This document shows positions 55,840 to 63,531 of a DNA stretch of 64,000 bases, piece after piece. Position 1 is the first letter of the stretch; the number at the start of each line of letters is the position of its first letter. The stretch comes from Ruminococcus flavefaciens 007c (lineage in GTDB: Bacteria; Bacillota; Clostridia; Oscillospirales; Ruminococcaceae). The notes under the pieces were generated by a model. The model searched no databases. It saw nothing but the letters and a program-made list of their open reading frames with translations, and was not told the DNA's origin. The translations under genes and the position numbers were made by a program. The stretch spans positions 1 through 64,000 of the forward strand of contig NZ_ATAX01000036.1 in assembly GCF_000571935.1 (NCBI RefSeq), read 5' to 3'.

Positions 55840-56085
55840 TCACAGATCGGTCACTATTACCTGCCGAACATTTTTTATTCTGCGAAGCCTGCGTGAAACA
55901 GCTTCGTTTTCGGATGAAGCTGCAAAGTTTATATCGGCAGTAAAATGTGAAACATAGGTATTCTTTTCATCTGTCACTACATTAGCTGTATGTGTGATTA
56001 TGTTACCGTTCAAACGTCTGATTACGTTGGATATCTCTCTGACAAGACCAATTCTGTTCAGAGAGATGACTTCGATTCTTTTCAT
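55840..56085 (-). CDS. Stand-alone ACT-domain protein
   Basis: 81 residues, ATG 56085 after CAGGAGTG. The sequence MKRIEVISLNRIGLVREISN...VIRRLNGNI is a canonical beta-alpha-beta ACT start with the Gly-Leu turn, and KNVRQVIVTDL is the final strand. ACT domains bind amino acids and allosterically tune biosynthetic enzymes. As first gene of the operon it could be the regulatory subunit sensing Cys or Glu for the ligases (inference). Confidence 0.88.
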   Translation of the reverse strand: MKRIEVISLNRIGLVREISNVIRRLNGNIITHTANVVTDEKNTYVSHFTADINFAASSENEAVSRRLRRIKNVRQVIVTDL

Positions 56086-56102
56086 GATATCACTCCTGTA
56101 TA

Positions 56103-56184
56103 TAAAAAAATAGAGACATTTCTGTCTCCGCGTCAGGCTGTTTATTTACAGGCAGGAAAAGCCTATGATACAACAGGCGCGGAG
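56103..56184 (-). terminator. Attenuator of the gamma-glutamyl operon (terminator and antiterminator)
   Basis: Minus-strand GAGACA-GAAA-TGTCTC (56113-56128) followed by TATTTTTTT is an intrinsic terminator 18 nt before the ACT gene. CTCCGCG at 56178-56184 (complement) inside the leader ORF can pair perfectly with CGCGGAG (56126-56132), which overlaps the first three bases of the terminator stem. Formation of that pair would prevent termination. Confidence 0.75.
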
Positions 56185-56228
56185 CAGCTTATTATACAAT
56201 TATCCATCTTACACATATATACCTGCAT
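56163..56228 (-). CDS. Cys-containing leader peptide of the gamma-glutamyl operon
   Basis: 21 residues from ATG 56228, preceded by GTGGAGGTG. The peptide begins MQVYMCKMDNCIISCSAP, with Cys codons at positions 6, 11 and 15; three Cys in 21 codons is far above expectation. The last Cys codon abuts CTCCGCG, the 5' arm of the antiterminator. The position of the ribosome on these codons would therefore decide between the antiterminator and the terminator at 56113-56128, linking expression of the ligase operon to Cys-tRNA supply. Promoter, ribosome binding site, ORF and terminator are all in the expected order. Confidence 0.75.
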   Translation of the reverse strand: MQVYMCKMDNCIISCSAPVVS

Positions 56229-56267
56229 AACAAACACCTCCACAATACATACTGAATGACTATGTAT

Positions 56268-56296
56268 AATATACCATAATATGCATATTTTGTCAA
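56268..56296 (-). promoter_or_regulatory. Promoter of the gamma-glutamyl operon
   Basis: Minus-strand TTGACA (56291-56296), 17 nt, TATATT (56268-56273), placing the transcript start about 35 nt before the leader ATG. A divergent promoter lies 23 bp away. Confidence 0.75.
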
Positions 56297-56318
56297 TAGG
56301 AATTCTAAGTTTTTCTTA

Positions 56319-56347
56319 TTGACAATCCTTATAATATGGTATATAAT
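56319..56347 (+). promoter_or_regulatory. Promoter of the TcdA-like gene
   Basis: Perfect TTGACA (56319-56324), 17 nt, perfect TATAAT (56342-56347). Confidence 0.85.
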
Positions 56348-56390
56348 CATACTATATATATAGACATAATACAAATAAGTGAGGGATAAA

Positions 56391-57146
56391 ATGCTCAATC
56401 AGTTTTCAAGGACACAGCTTCTTATCGGTGCGGAAGCGATAAAAAGGCTCTCGGAATCGAGGGTAGCGGTATTTGGCATAGGCGGTGTGGGCGGTTATGT
56501 CTGCGAAGCACTTGTGCGCAGCGGCATAGGCCATTTCGACCTTATCGACGATGACAAGGTATGCCTGACAAACCTTAACCGTCAGATTCTTGCCACAAGA
56601 AAAACAGTGGGGAAATACAAGGCAGAGGTCATGGCAGAACGTATGCTTGAGATAAATCCCGAAGCGGATATACGTATACACAAATGCTTCTTTCTGCCGG
56701 AAAATGCTGATGATTTTCCATTTGATGAATATGATTATGTTATTGATGCAGTTGATACGGTCACGGCAAAGCTGGAGCTCATCATGCGCTGCAAAAGCAA
56801 AAATATGCCTGTGATAAGCGCAATGGGAGCAGGCAACAAGCTCGATGCGGGACGGATGAAAATAGCTGACATTTACGAGACCTCAGTCTGTCCTCTGGCA
56901 AGGGTAATGCGGCATGAACTCAGAAAGCGCGGTGTAAAAGCACTGAAAGTGGTATATTCGGATGAACAGCCTGTACGGCCTCTTGAAGATATGTCCATAA
57001 GCTGCCGCAGTCACTGTATCTGCCCTCCCGGAGCACAGCATAAATGCACAGAACGCAGGGATATTCCCGGAAGTACGGCATTTGTACCTGCTGTGGCGGG
57101 ACTTCTTATTGCGGGAGAGGTCGTCAGGGAACTGATCTCTATTTAA
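56391..57146 (+). CDS. tcdA: TcdA-like E1 enzyme (tRNA t6A dehydratase family)
   Basis: 251 residues from ATG 56391 after GAGGG. The nucleotide-binding start VAVFGIGGVGGYVCEALVRS, Asp-rich DLIDDDKVCLTNLNRQ and the later CPLARVMRHELRKRGV are typical of TcdA/CsdL, which cyclises threonylcarbamoyladenosine at tRNA position 37. The family's Cys in SAMGAGNKLDAG...CPLA is kept. Its 3' end overlaps the convergent MoeB/HesA-like gene by 8 bp. It is divergent from the thiol operon. Confidence 0.85.
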   Translation: MLNQFSRTQLLIGAEAIKRLSESRVAVFGIGGVGGYVCEALVRSGIGHFDLIDDDKVCLTNLNRQILATRKTVGKYKAEVMAERMLEINPEADIRIHKCFFLPENADDFPFDEYDYVIDAVDTVTAKLELIMRCKSKNMPVISAMGAGNKLDAGRMKIADIYETSVCPLARVMRHELRKRGVKALKVVYSDEQPVRPLEDMSISCRSHCICPPGAQHKCTERRDIPGSTAFVPAVAGLLIAGEVVRELISI

Positions 57147-57945
57147 GTGAGCATATCTGCTGTCCCTCATCAAAAAGCTCGGTTATTCTCGGATTATCAC
57201 CGCATACAGGGCAAGAGTGTACTTTTTTCGGCAGTTTGACCTTTCGCCATTCCATTTTCAGTCCGTCAAATATAAGCATACTTCCCGAGAGCATTTCGCC
57301 CTGTCCCGTGATATATTTCACGGCTTCAAGAGCCTGCATGGAACCGATTATTCCTGCCATTGCTCCGATAACTCCCGCCTCGCGGCAGCTTGGCACAGAG
57401 TCCTTCGGCGGCGGGGCTTCAAATATACAGCGATAACACGGACCTTTACCCGGGATATATGTCATCAGCTGCCCCTCAAAGCGCAGTATGCCTGCATGAC
57501 AGAAGGGCTTGCCTCCCAGAACACAGGCATCGTTTATGAGAAATTTTGCTGGAAAATTGTCTGTGCCGTCAATGATAAAATCGTAATTCTTAATAATATC
57601 GGCAATGTTCTTGCTGTTTATATATGCTTCATAGGTCACGACGTTCACGTCGGGGTTAAGAGCATTTATAGTTTCGGCGGCAGACTGTACTTTAGATTTG
57701 CCTACATCATTTGTTGTGTGGATTATCTGCCTTTGCAGATTGGACAATTCAACCTTGTCGCTGTCTGCAATACCTATGGTACCCACACCTGCGGCTGCGA
57801 GATACATTGCGGCAGGGGCTCCGAGACCGCCTGCACCTATGATAAGGACTTTTGCGGCAAGGAGTTTTTTCTGCCCCTTTGCGCCGATCTCTTTTAGCGT
57901 GATATGTCTTGAATAGCGTGAAAGCTGTTCGTCGGTAAGCGCCAT
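57139..57945 (-). CDS. MoeB/ThiF/HesA-family adenylyltransferase
   Basis: 268 residues from ATG 57945 after GGGAGG. LSRYSRHITLKEIGAKGQKKL and VLIIGAGGLGAPAAMYLAAA are the E1-like signature; ELSNLQRQIIH carries the catalytic Arg/Gln; C..C pairs in GPCYRCIF and CPVCG would bind Zn2+. It adenylates the C-terminal Gly of a small sulfur-carrier protein (ThiS or MoaD type) for sulfur transfer. No carrier gene is adjacent. The divergent rhodanese gene 29 bp away is the likely sulfur donor. Confidence 0.88.
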   Translation of the reverse strand: MALTDEQLSRYSRHITLKEIGAKGQKKLLAAKVLIIGAGGLGAPAAMYLAAAGVGTIGIADSDKVELSNLQRQIIHTTNDVGKSKVQSAAETINALNPDVNVVTYEAYINSKNIADIIKNYDFIIDGTDNFPAKFLINDACVLGGKPFCHAGILRFEGQLMTYIPGKGPCYRCIFEAPPPKDSVPSCREAGVIGAMAGIIGSMQALEAVKYITGQGEMLSGSMLIFDGLKMEWRKVKLPKKVHSCPVCGDNPRITELFDEGQQICSLK

Positions 57946-57974
57946 TATAAAACCTCCCGAAAGGATATATTTAT

Positions 57975-58277
57975 ATGAAAAGTATAAAAGCGGCAGAGAT
58001 AGCCGCACTTGATACAGATATGGTAACTCTGCTCGATATACGCAGTAAGGAAGAATTTGAGCTTAATGGATTCAACGGTTCTGTGAATGTACCTTTTGAT
58101 GAGATATCAACAGGACTTTCAAAGCTGCCAAAGGACAAGCCTGTCTACGTTCTGTGCAGAACGGGCGACCTGAGTGCAGAGGTAGCTGAGATACTTGAAG
58201 ACAGGGGTTATAACGTATACAATATTGAGGGCGGATATGCTACATATACCGTACATCGTGCAAGTGCAGACGAATAA
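57975..58277 (+). CDS. Single-domain rhodanese
   Basis: 100 residues from ATG 57975 after GAAAGGA. The family start VTLLDIRSKEEFELNGFNGS and active-site loop CRTGDLS with the persulfide Cys near residue 61 are intact. It carries sulfane sulfur as a Cys persulfide, probably for the MoeB/HesA-like enzyme encoded divergently. It belongs to the sulfur block at 50-59 kb. Confidence 0.88.
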   Translation: MKSIKAAEIAALDTDMVTLLDIRSKEEFELNGFNGSVNVPFDEISTGLSKLPKDKPVYVLCRTGDLSAEVAEILEDRGYNVYNIEGGYATYTVHRASADE

Positions 58278-58378
58278 TCTCTATTCCTACTTGTTCAATA
58301 AGTATAACATTGTTGGTCTGATATTTCAAGTGCTGGAGATATAGCTTTTTTCTATAATCTGCAATTGCTTTTTTGCAT

Positions 58379-58407
58379 TGGACAAGTGCCTGTATCAGTG
58401 CTATAAT
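58379..58407 (+). promoter_or_regulatory. Promoter of the orphan leader-like ORF
   Basis: TGGACA (58379-58384), 17 nt, TATAAT (58402-58407); -35 hexamer and spacing are identical to the metK leader promoter. Confidence 0.7.
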
Positions 58408-58438
58408 AAAGCCATACCAAACGAAAGGAGTGAACAGA

Positions 58439-58537
58439 ATGAGTAATAAAACATCCTATGTGCTTGGTATGCTTCGCTCCATCGTGAGAGGAAGAGACCG
58501 AATGTGCAGTACAGGACGATGTAACGTTTTAAAATGA
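58439..58537 (+). CDS. Cys-containing leader-like small ORF
   Basis: 32 residues from ATG 58439, preceded by AAAGGAG at 8 nt. It starts MSNKTSYVLGMLRSIV and ends MCSTGRCNVLK, with Cys at 23 and 28 near the end. A terminator follows 57 bp later, and beyond it only a gene fragment. Promoter, strong ribosome binding site, short Cys-bearing ORF and terminator match the two other leaders in this window, so it is probably an attenuator whose structural gene was lost. A genuine short basic peptide is the alternative. Confidence 0.5.
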   Translation: MSNKTSYVLGMLRSIVRGRDRMCSTGRCNVLK

Positions 58538-58593
58538 ATTTAGCTGAAACCATTAAGTGTATAACCTCCTAAAAGTACATTTATGAAAGACTG

Positions 58594-58629
58594 GCAGCTT
58601 CTCCGCCACACCGGGGAAGCTGTTTTTTT
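58594..58629 (+). terminator. Terminator behind the orphan leader-like ORF
   Basis: CAGCTTC / GAAGCTG stem (58595-58622) with a 14-nt loop and seven T. AGCTG at about 58543-58547 could pair with the 5' arm as a weak alternative. Confidence 0.7.
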
Positions 58630-58749
58630 GTGTGCCGGCAGTTTTTTGATAGTGGTCATTGTACGTGTATTCCTGCATTTGACATGATGAAGGAGCTTAT
58701 GGGAGACAGGCTCATTGCTCTGCACAGCGGCGAACAGCTCAGGTTTTAA
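58630..58749 (+). pseudogene. 3' gene fragment behind the attenuator
   Basis: 39 codons from a GTG at 58630 to TAA 58749, ending in FDMMKELMGDRLIALHSGEQ and a few more residues, with C-T-C before it. It has protein-like composition but no start signal, and reads like the tail of a longer enzyme. I cannot identify it. It could be the remains of the gene once controlled by the leader at 58439. Confidence 0.35.
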
Positions 58750-58757
58750 AAAGAAAA

Positions 58758-58792
58758 AGCCCGCAGTCCGGCACAATATGGGACTGCGGGCT
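58758..58792. terminator. Strong hairpin
   Basis: AGCCCGCAGTCC / GGACTGCGGGCT perfect 12-bp stem with an 11-nt loop. The T-tract is on the minus-strand side (TTTTTC). Confidence 0.55.
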
Positions 58793-58937
58793 ATAATTAT
58801 GGAAATTTTTCTGCGATCATACAAAAATCCTGTCTGATATTTATTTCTTATTTCGTATTTATAATTAAAGGCGCATATCCTGCACGGAATGCCCGATAGC
58901 ACAGACCATAAAAATACTTTATGAAAAGAGGATCAAG

Positions 58938-60080
58938 ATGAAAAAAAGCAGAATAACAAGCATGATAACCGCAGCAGCATTATGTTTCGCGCCTATACTG
59001 AACAGCAGTGACTGTTTACAGGCAGATGCAGCAGATATCAAATACGAGTACGGTGTTTTCCTCGGAGCTGAACCTGAGGATGCAGCCGATATGGAGAGCT
59101 ATAAAAAGATAGTTATTGATGCACAGTATTTCTCCAAAGATGAGATCAGCCGTTTAAAGGAGTCGGGACACATCGTTTACAGCTATATAAATCTTGGTTC
59201 CGTAGAAGAATTCCGTCCTTATTTTGAGACGTACAGAGAATATTCTCTCGGCGTATATAAAAACTGGGAGGATGAAAGATGGATAGATGTTTCTCAGGAA
59301 AAGTGGCAGGACTTTGTGGTGAACAAGCTTGCGAAGGATATACTGGCTACAGGTGTTGACGGCCTTTTCGTTGATAACTGCGACGTGTATTACAACTTCA
59401 AAGAGGATAAGATATATAAGGGAGTTACGGAGATACTCAAGGGCTTCAAGAATTACGGCACGTACGTTATAATCAACGGCGGCGATACGTATGTAAAAGA
59501 GTATGCCAAACGCAATAATAACCTGGATGCGGTAATGGACGCTGTTAATCAGGAGTCGGTATTCAGTGCAGTAGACTGGGATCACGGTAAGAAATTCACA
59601 GAAAATGAGCCTGATGAGAGGGATTATTTCCAGAAGTACTGTAAGCTGGTCAGCGACAACGGGAAAGACGTTTATCTGCTTGAATATACAAAGAACAGCG
59701 CACTTATTGAGTCCATAAAGGAATATTGCAGCGAGAAGGGATATACATATTATGCTTCGGCCACTCTTGACCTTGTGACACCGGGGCAGGAGGCAGGCTC
59801 ACAGATATTGAAGGAAAAAGCTCCCGAAGGATCGGATAAACAGACATTGCCGGGAGATGCGAACATGGATAATAAGGTGGATCTGTCAGATGCCATACTC
59901 ATAATGCAATCCCTTGCAAATCCCGATAAATACGGCCTTAACGGAAGCGAAAACGGCCATATTACCGAGCAGGGCAGGATCAATGCCGATGTTGAAGGCT
60001 CTGACGGCATCACGGGAAATGATGCCCTGGCGATACAGATGTATCTCCTTGATATTATACCGACACTTCCTGTAAAATAA
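58938..60080 (+). CDS. GH114-like secreted enzyme with dockerin
   Basis: 380 residues, ATG 58938 after AGAGGATC. Signal peptide about 1-33. Residues 38-290 look like a GH114/TM1410-type TIM barrel: KKIVIDAQYFSKDEISRLK, GHIVYSYINLGSVEEF, GVDGLFVDNCDVYYNF, INGGDTYV. The Asp in VDNCD is a likely catalytic acid. GH114 enzymes cut alpha-1,4-galactosaminogalactan. The C-terminal dockerin (about 307-372, GDANMDNKVDLSDAILIMQS and EGSDGITGNDALAIQMYLL) matches that of the 34608 protein in type. It is exported and probably assembled on a scaffoldin. Confidence 0.8.
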   Translation: MKKSRITSMITAAALCFAPILNSSDCLQADAADIKYEYGVFLGAEPEDAADMESYKKIVIDAQYFSKDEISRLKESGHIVYSYINLGSVEEFRPYFETYREYSLGVYKNWEDERWIDVSQEKWQDFVVNKLAKDILATGVDGLFVDNCDVYYNFKEDKIYKGVTEILKGFKNYGTYVIINGGDTYVKEYAKRNNNLDAVMDAVNQESVFSAVDWDHGKKFTENEPDERDYFQKYCKLVSDNGKDVYLLEYTKNSALIESIKEYCSEKGYTYYASATLDLVTPGQEAGSQILKEKAPEGSDKQTLPGDANMDNKVDLSDAILIMQSLANPDKYGLNGSENGHITEQGRINADVEGSDGITGNDALAIQMYLLDIIPTLPVK

Positions 60081-60101
60081 ATACATATCCTTTTTATTTC
60101 C

Positions 60102-60128
60102 GAAGGAGCTTTTGCTCCTTCATTTTTA
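60102..60128 (+). terminator. Terminator of the GH114-like gene
   Basis: GAAGGAGC-TTTT-GCTCCTTC followed by ATTTTTATT. Confidence 0.8.
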
Positions 60129-60183
60129 TTGACCTGCAAAAGCTCCGCGGTATAATGTTCAGGATGTTTTATCGGGATTAAAT

Positions 60184-60229
60184 AAAAACAGCGGTGTACG
60201 CTTCTGATAAGCAGTACACCGCTGTTTTT
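60184..60229 (-). terminator. Terminator of the polysaccharide operon
   Basis: A 16-bp perfect stem (AAAAACAGCGGTGTAC and its complement, 14-nt loop) just after the kinase stop on the minus strand; usable on both strands. Confidence 0.85.
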
Positions 60230-60247
60230 ATGTTATTAAGGTATAGG

Positions 60248-61843
60248 TTATTTTCTTGTTTTATTGTTGCCGGTGTTCCGGTTCCTGTTGCTGTTCTGTC
60301 TGCTGCTGTTATTGTTCCTGCTGTTGTTGTTTGCTCTGTATGATGAACTGTTCCTGTGCACCATCTGAGCGTCTGTGAGCCTGTGTGAGGGGGCTATGCT
60401 TCTTGCAGGTTCAATAAACTTGTTATACTTCTTTTTATTCTTTACGTCATTGAGAATGAATCCCAGCATATTTGCCTCAAAGAACTCGATCCTGCTTACT
60501 GCGGAGTCGATGTCGGCTGTTGATGTCTCGTTATATCTTACCACCATGATCATGCCTGAAACCTTCTTGGCTATCTCAACAGAGTCGGTGAAGAAGTTGA
60601 CTGCGGGAGTATCAATGATTATATATGAATATCTCTCCTCCAGCTTTTCGATTATCCTGTCCATATTCTCAGATGCTACCAGTTCCGAAGGATTGGATAC
60701 AGCCTCACCGGAGGTGATTATATCCAGCTTGTCCATGAATGTCTTCTTTATGTATCTGTCGATATCAGAGACATCGGTCAGAGCATTTGAAAGGCCTCTT
60801 TTTTCGCTGATACGGAATATTTCATGTTGAGCGGGATTTCTGAGATCAGCGTCGATAAGAAGGACCTTGTTTCCGCCCTGTGCGAGAGTTATTGCTATAT
60901 TTGCAGCGGTAATGGATTTTCCTTCAAAGGGCTCTGCTGAGGAAATGGATATGACCTTCTTGTCATAGGAAGAAAGCCTGTATATTATACTTGTACGTAT
61001 GGACTTGTAGTTTTCGATGACTGTAAACGGGACATATTTATCGAAAAGACTGACAAATTCGCTTTTTTTATCGTTGTTGAGAAGCTTGCTCCTGAAGTGT
61101 CCGACCTCGCCGATAACGGACTTGTCGTATCTGTTGCCGAGAGAAGATACATCTCTTACGGAATCGTCAAAGAAGTCCATCACGAATATGAGGAGCAGAG
61201 AGAAGAGTATTGCCGATATCACTCCGAGAGCTGTATTTTTGAGCATATTGGGTGATACGGGAACATCGTTGTATTTTGCCCATGTCATGTACTGAGCCTT
61301 GCATCCGCTGCCGATAGCCTTCTGGATGTATATATCGGAATATACGGCAAAATAATTGCATATCGCCACAGAAACTTCCGGGTCTTTGGTGATGACCTTC
61401 AGCTTCAGAACGAGAGTGTCCGGGACGCTTTCGATGAATATCGTGCTTCGGAGCTCATTTGCGGGGATATTGTTATCCTTGTCAACTGTAAAAACTTTGC
61501 TTATAATATCATATCCGAATCTTGTCATGAGTTCGCTTCCCATTTCCTGCATAACAAGATCGTCATTGAGAACTTCTATGTATGTATTGGTAAGCTGTTT
61601 CAGGTTATTTACATCGCCTCTGTTATCATTTGAGTTTGATGAGATACCGTTTGTAATAAGAGGTGAATCGCTCTGAACATATAGATTGACGTGGGCTTCA
61701 TATTTTGGTGCGATAAGATACTTGGAAATACAGAAAGCAATTATTCCGCCGCATACGGCAAATAAGATTATTAACCATAATCTTCTGAAAATCAGAGAAA
61801 ATATCTCTTTAAAATCAATTACGTTTCTTTCATCATTCTTCAT
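60248..61843 (-). CDS. Fused Wzz-like polymerase regulator and BY-kinase
   Basis: 531 residues, ATG 61843. The Wzz/CpsC part has membrane helices near 20-42 and 208-228 around an outer domain. The BY-kinase (CpsD/Wze) part begins near 265: P-loop SAEPFEGKSI near 305, Walker A' VLLIDADLRNP and Walker B YIIIDTPAVN. It controls chain length and export of a surface polysaccharide. Two oddities: the P-loop lacks the usual Pro-Gly (PFEGKS instead of PGEGKS), and the tail is Asn/Arg/Ser-rich (SRNNNSSRQNSNRNRNTGNN) with a single nearby Tyr instead of a Tyr cluster. It is the last gene of the operon. Confidence 0.88.
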   Translation of the reverse strand: MKNDERNVIDFKEIFSLIFRRLWLIILFAVCGGIIAFCISKYLIAPKYEAHVNLYVQSDSPLITNGISSNSNDNRGDVNNLKQLTNTYIEVLNDDLVMQEMGSELMTRFGYDIISKVFTVDKDNNIPANELRSTIFIESVPDTLVLKLKVITKDPEVSVAICNYFAVYSDIYIQKAIGSGCKAQYMTWAKYNDVPVSPNMLKNTALGVISAILFSLLLIFVMDFFDDSVRDVSSLGNRYDKSVIGEVGHFRSKLLNNDKKSEFVSLFDKYVPFTVIENYKSIRTSIIYRLSSYDKKVISISSAEPFEGKSITAANIAITLAQGGNKVLLIDADLRNPAQHEIFRISEKRGLSNALTDVSDIDRYIKKTFMDKLDIITSGEAVSNPSELVASENMDRIIEKLEERYSYIIIDTPAVNFFTDSVEIAKKVSGMIMVVRYNETSTADIDSAVSRIEFFEANMLGFILNDVKNKKKYNKFIEPARSIAPSHRLTDAQMVHRNSSSYRANNNSRNNNSSRQNSNRNRNTGNNKTRK

Positions 61844-61889
61844 GGTGACAGCCTTTCTAAATAATCATAGATTTGTCATTAAATGACAT

Positions 61890-63011
61890 TCAATCAGCTT
61901 TTTTCAAGCCAAGAATCACATCGCATATCCTGTCAACGCTTTCTGTGCTGAGGTCAGCATAAAGCGGGAGAGTGAGCACACGCTTGCTTATGTGCAGCGC
62001 AACAGGCGTTTTGCCGGCATCATATTTACCCTTGAAGCAGTCAAAGGTATTTGTCAGAGGATAGAAGTACTTTCTTGCGTTTATGTTGTTATCCGCAAGA
62101 GCCTGGCATACTTCGTCTCTTGTTGCGCCGAAGAGCTTTTCATCAAATACCGCAGGGAAATAAGCGTAGTTCTGCTTGACGTCCGCCTGAGGTCTGCAGA
62201 GGGTGATACCGCTGACATTTTCAAGACGGCTCCTGTAATGCTCGGTCACTCTGCGCCTTTTTTCGATCTCATCGTCAAGATGTCTGAGATTGCAGATGCC
62301 CATAGCGGCCTGGAACTCATTCATTTTTGCGTTTCCTCCGGCATAGATTACCTCTTCTGGGCTGTGTATACCGAAATTCTTCATGTCATTCAGCTTCTGT
62401 ACAAGGCTGTCATCACTGTAGCAGATAGCTCCGCCTTCGATAGTATTGAAAACCTTTGTGGCGTGGAAGCTGAACATGGAAGCATAGCCGAAGCAGGCAG
62501 CGTTTACGCCTTTGTATGTTACTCCGAAAGCATGGGCTGCGTCGTATATCACCTTCAGATCGTATTTATCGGCTATCTTCTGTATCTTTTCAACATCGCA
62601 TAGATTTCCGTAAACATGAACAGGTACTATTGCGCAGGTCTTGTCAGTGATAAGGTTTTCAATAAGATCGGTGTCGATTGTATAGTCTGTGGCGTTTATA
62701 TCGCAGAAAACGGGCTCAAGTCCGTTTCTTACGATGGAGTGGGTCGTTGAAGCAAATGTAAAGGGTGTGGTTATCACTTCGCCGTGCTCTGGCAGATCCA
62801 TAGCAGCAATTATGTTTTCGAGGGCAAGATGACCGTTGGTATACAGAGTGACGTGAGAAACGCCGAGAGTATCCTCAAGAGCCTTCTGCAGCTGCATATG
62901 TTTTTCGCCCATATTTGTGAGCCAGTGACTTTCCCAGAGTCCTTTTATCTCGTTGCAGTATTCGTCAAAATCGGGCATGGAGGATCTGGTTACCAAAATC
63001 TTTTCATTCAT
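61890..63011 (-). CDS. DegT/DnrJ/EryC1 sugar aminotransferase
   Basis: 373 residues, ATG 63011, overlapping the acetyltransferase stop by 8 bp. The PLP lysine is in FSFHATKVFNT; VIYDAAHAFGV supplies the ring-binding Asp, and VTLYTNGHLALEN the phosphate site. It transfers an amino group to a keto-sugar nucleotide for a surface glycan. With the GNAT next to it the product is likely an N-acylated amino sugar. Confidence 0.92.
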   Translation of the reverse strand: MNEKILVTRSSMPDFDEYCNEIKGLWESHWLTNMGEKHMQLQKALEDTLGVSHVTLYTNGHLALENIIAAMDLPEHGEVITTPFTFASTTHSIVRNGLEPVFCDINATDYTIDTDLIENLITDKTCAIVPVHVYGNLCDVEKIQKIADKYDLKVIYDAAHAFGVTYKGVNAACFGYASMFSFHATKVFNTIEGGAICYSDDSLVQKLNDMKNFGIHSPEEVIYAGGNAKMNEFQAAMGICNLRHLDDEIEKRRRVTEHYRSRLENVSGITLCRPQADVKQNYAYFPAVFDEKLFGATRDEVCQALADNNINARKYFYPLTNTFDCFKGKYDAGKTPVALHISKRVLTLPLYADLSTESVDRICDVILGLKKAD

Positions 63012-63531
63012 TTTCTTTTAACTCCATATATTCTTCTTTAAGGATCGAATACAGATGCAGGTCAACATATTTCCCTGCTTTGAATACGGCCTTTCGTCTG
63101 ACTCCTTCCTTCTGGAATCCACATTTTTTATAAAGTTTCGGTGAGATAGCGTTGGTTGCCAGGCAGGAAAGCTCGACTCTGTGGAGGTTCAGATTATAAA
63201 ATGCGTGATAGAGCATTTCCTTGACCGCAAATGTACCGATACCTTTTCCTCGGTTTTTCTTGTTGCCGATCATCAGATGAAGCTCGGCAGACTGGTTGAA
63301 CTGGTTTATGCCTGTAAGACTGATAAGTCCATATAATACGTCATTATCGTCAACGATGGAGCATCTTACAGTTGTTGAGCGTGATTTCATATAATACTCG
63401 AACCAGTCCTCGTCAACTTTCAGGTTTATATATCTGAACGGTGCGCCAAGCTGGCTTACCAGTTCGGGATCGTTTCTCCATGAGTTTATTTCAGCAAGAT
63501 CTCTGCTTTCTAATTCGCGGAGTTTATACAT
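63004..63531 (-). CDS. GNAT acetyltransferase for sugar nucleotides
   Basis: 175 residues, ATG 63531. It starts MYKLRELESRDLAEINSWRN; the acetyl-CoA loop is KKNRGKGIGTFAVKEML, followed by HRVELSCLATNAISPKLYKKCGF. RimJ/RimL-type GNATs in such loci N-acylate the amino sugar made by the neighbouring DegT enzyme (for example dTDP-fucosamine acetyltransferases). Both ends overlap neighbouring genes, so translation is coupled. Confidence 0.85.
   Translation of the reverse strand: MYKLRELESRDLAEINSWRNDPELVSQLGAPFRYINLKVDEDWFEYYMKSRSTTVRCSIVDDNDVLYGLISLTGINQFNQSAELHLMIGNKKNRGKGIGTFAVKEMLYHAFYNLNLHRVELSCLATNAISPKLYKKCGFQKEGVRRKAVFKAGKYVDLHLYSILKEEYMELKENE

Noticed and set aside
52523..56085. A complete ergothioneine or glutathione pathway
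   Set aside because: EgtB, EgtD, EgtE and any ATP-grasp glutathione synthetase are absent from the operon, so neither known pathway can be assigned.
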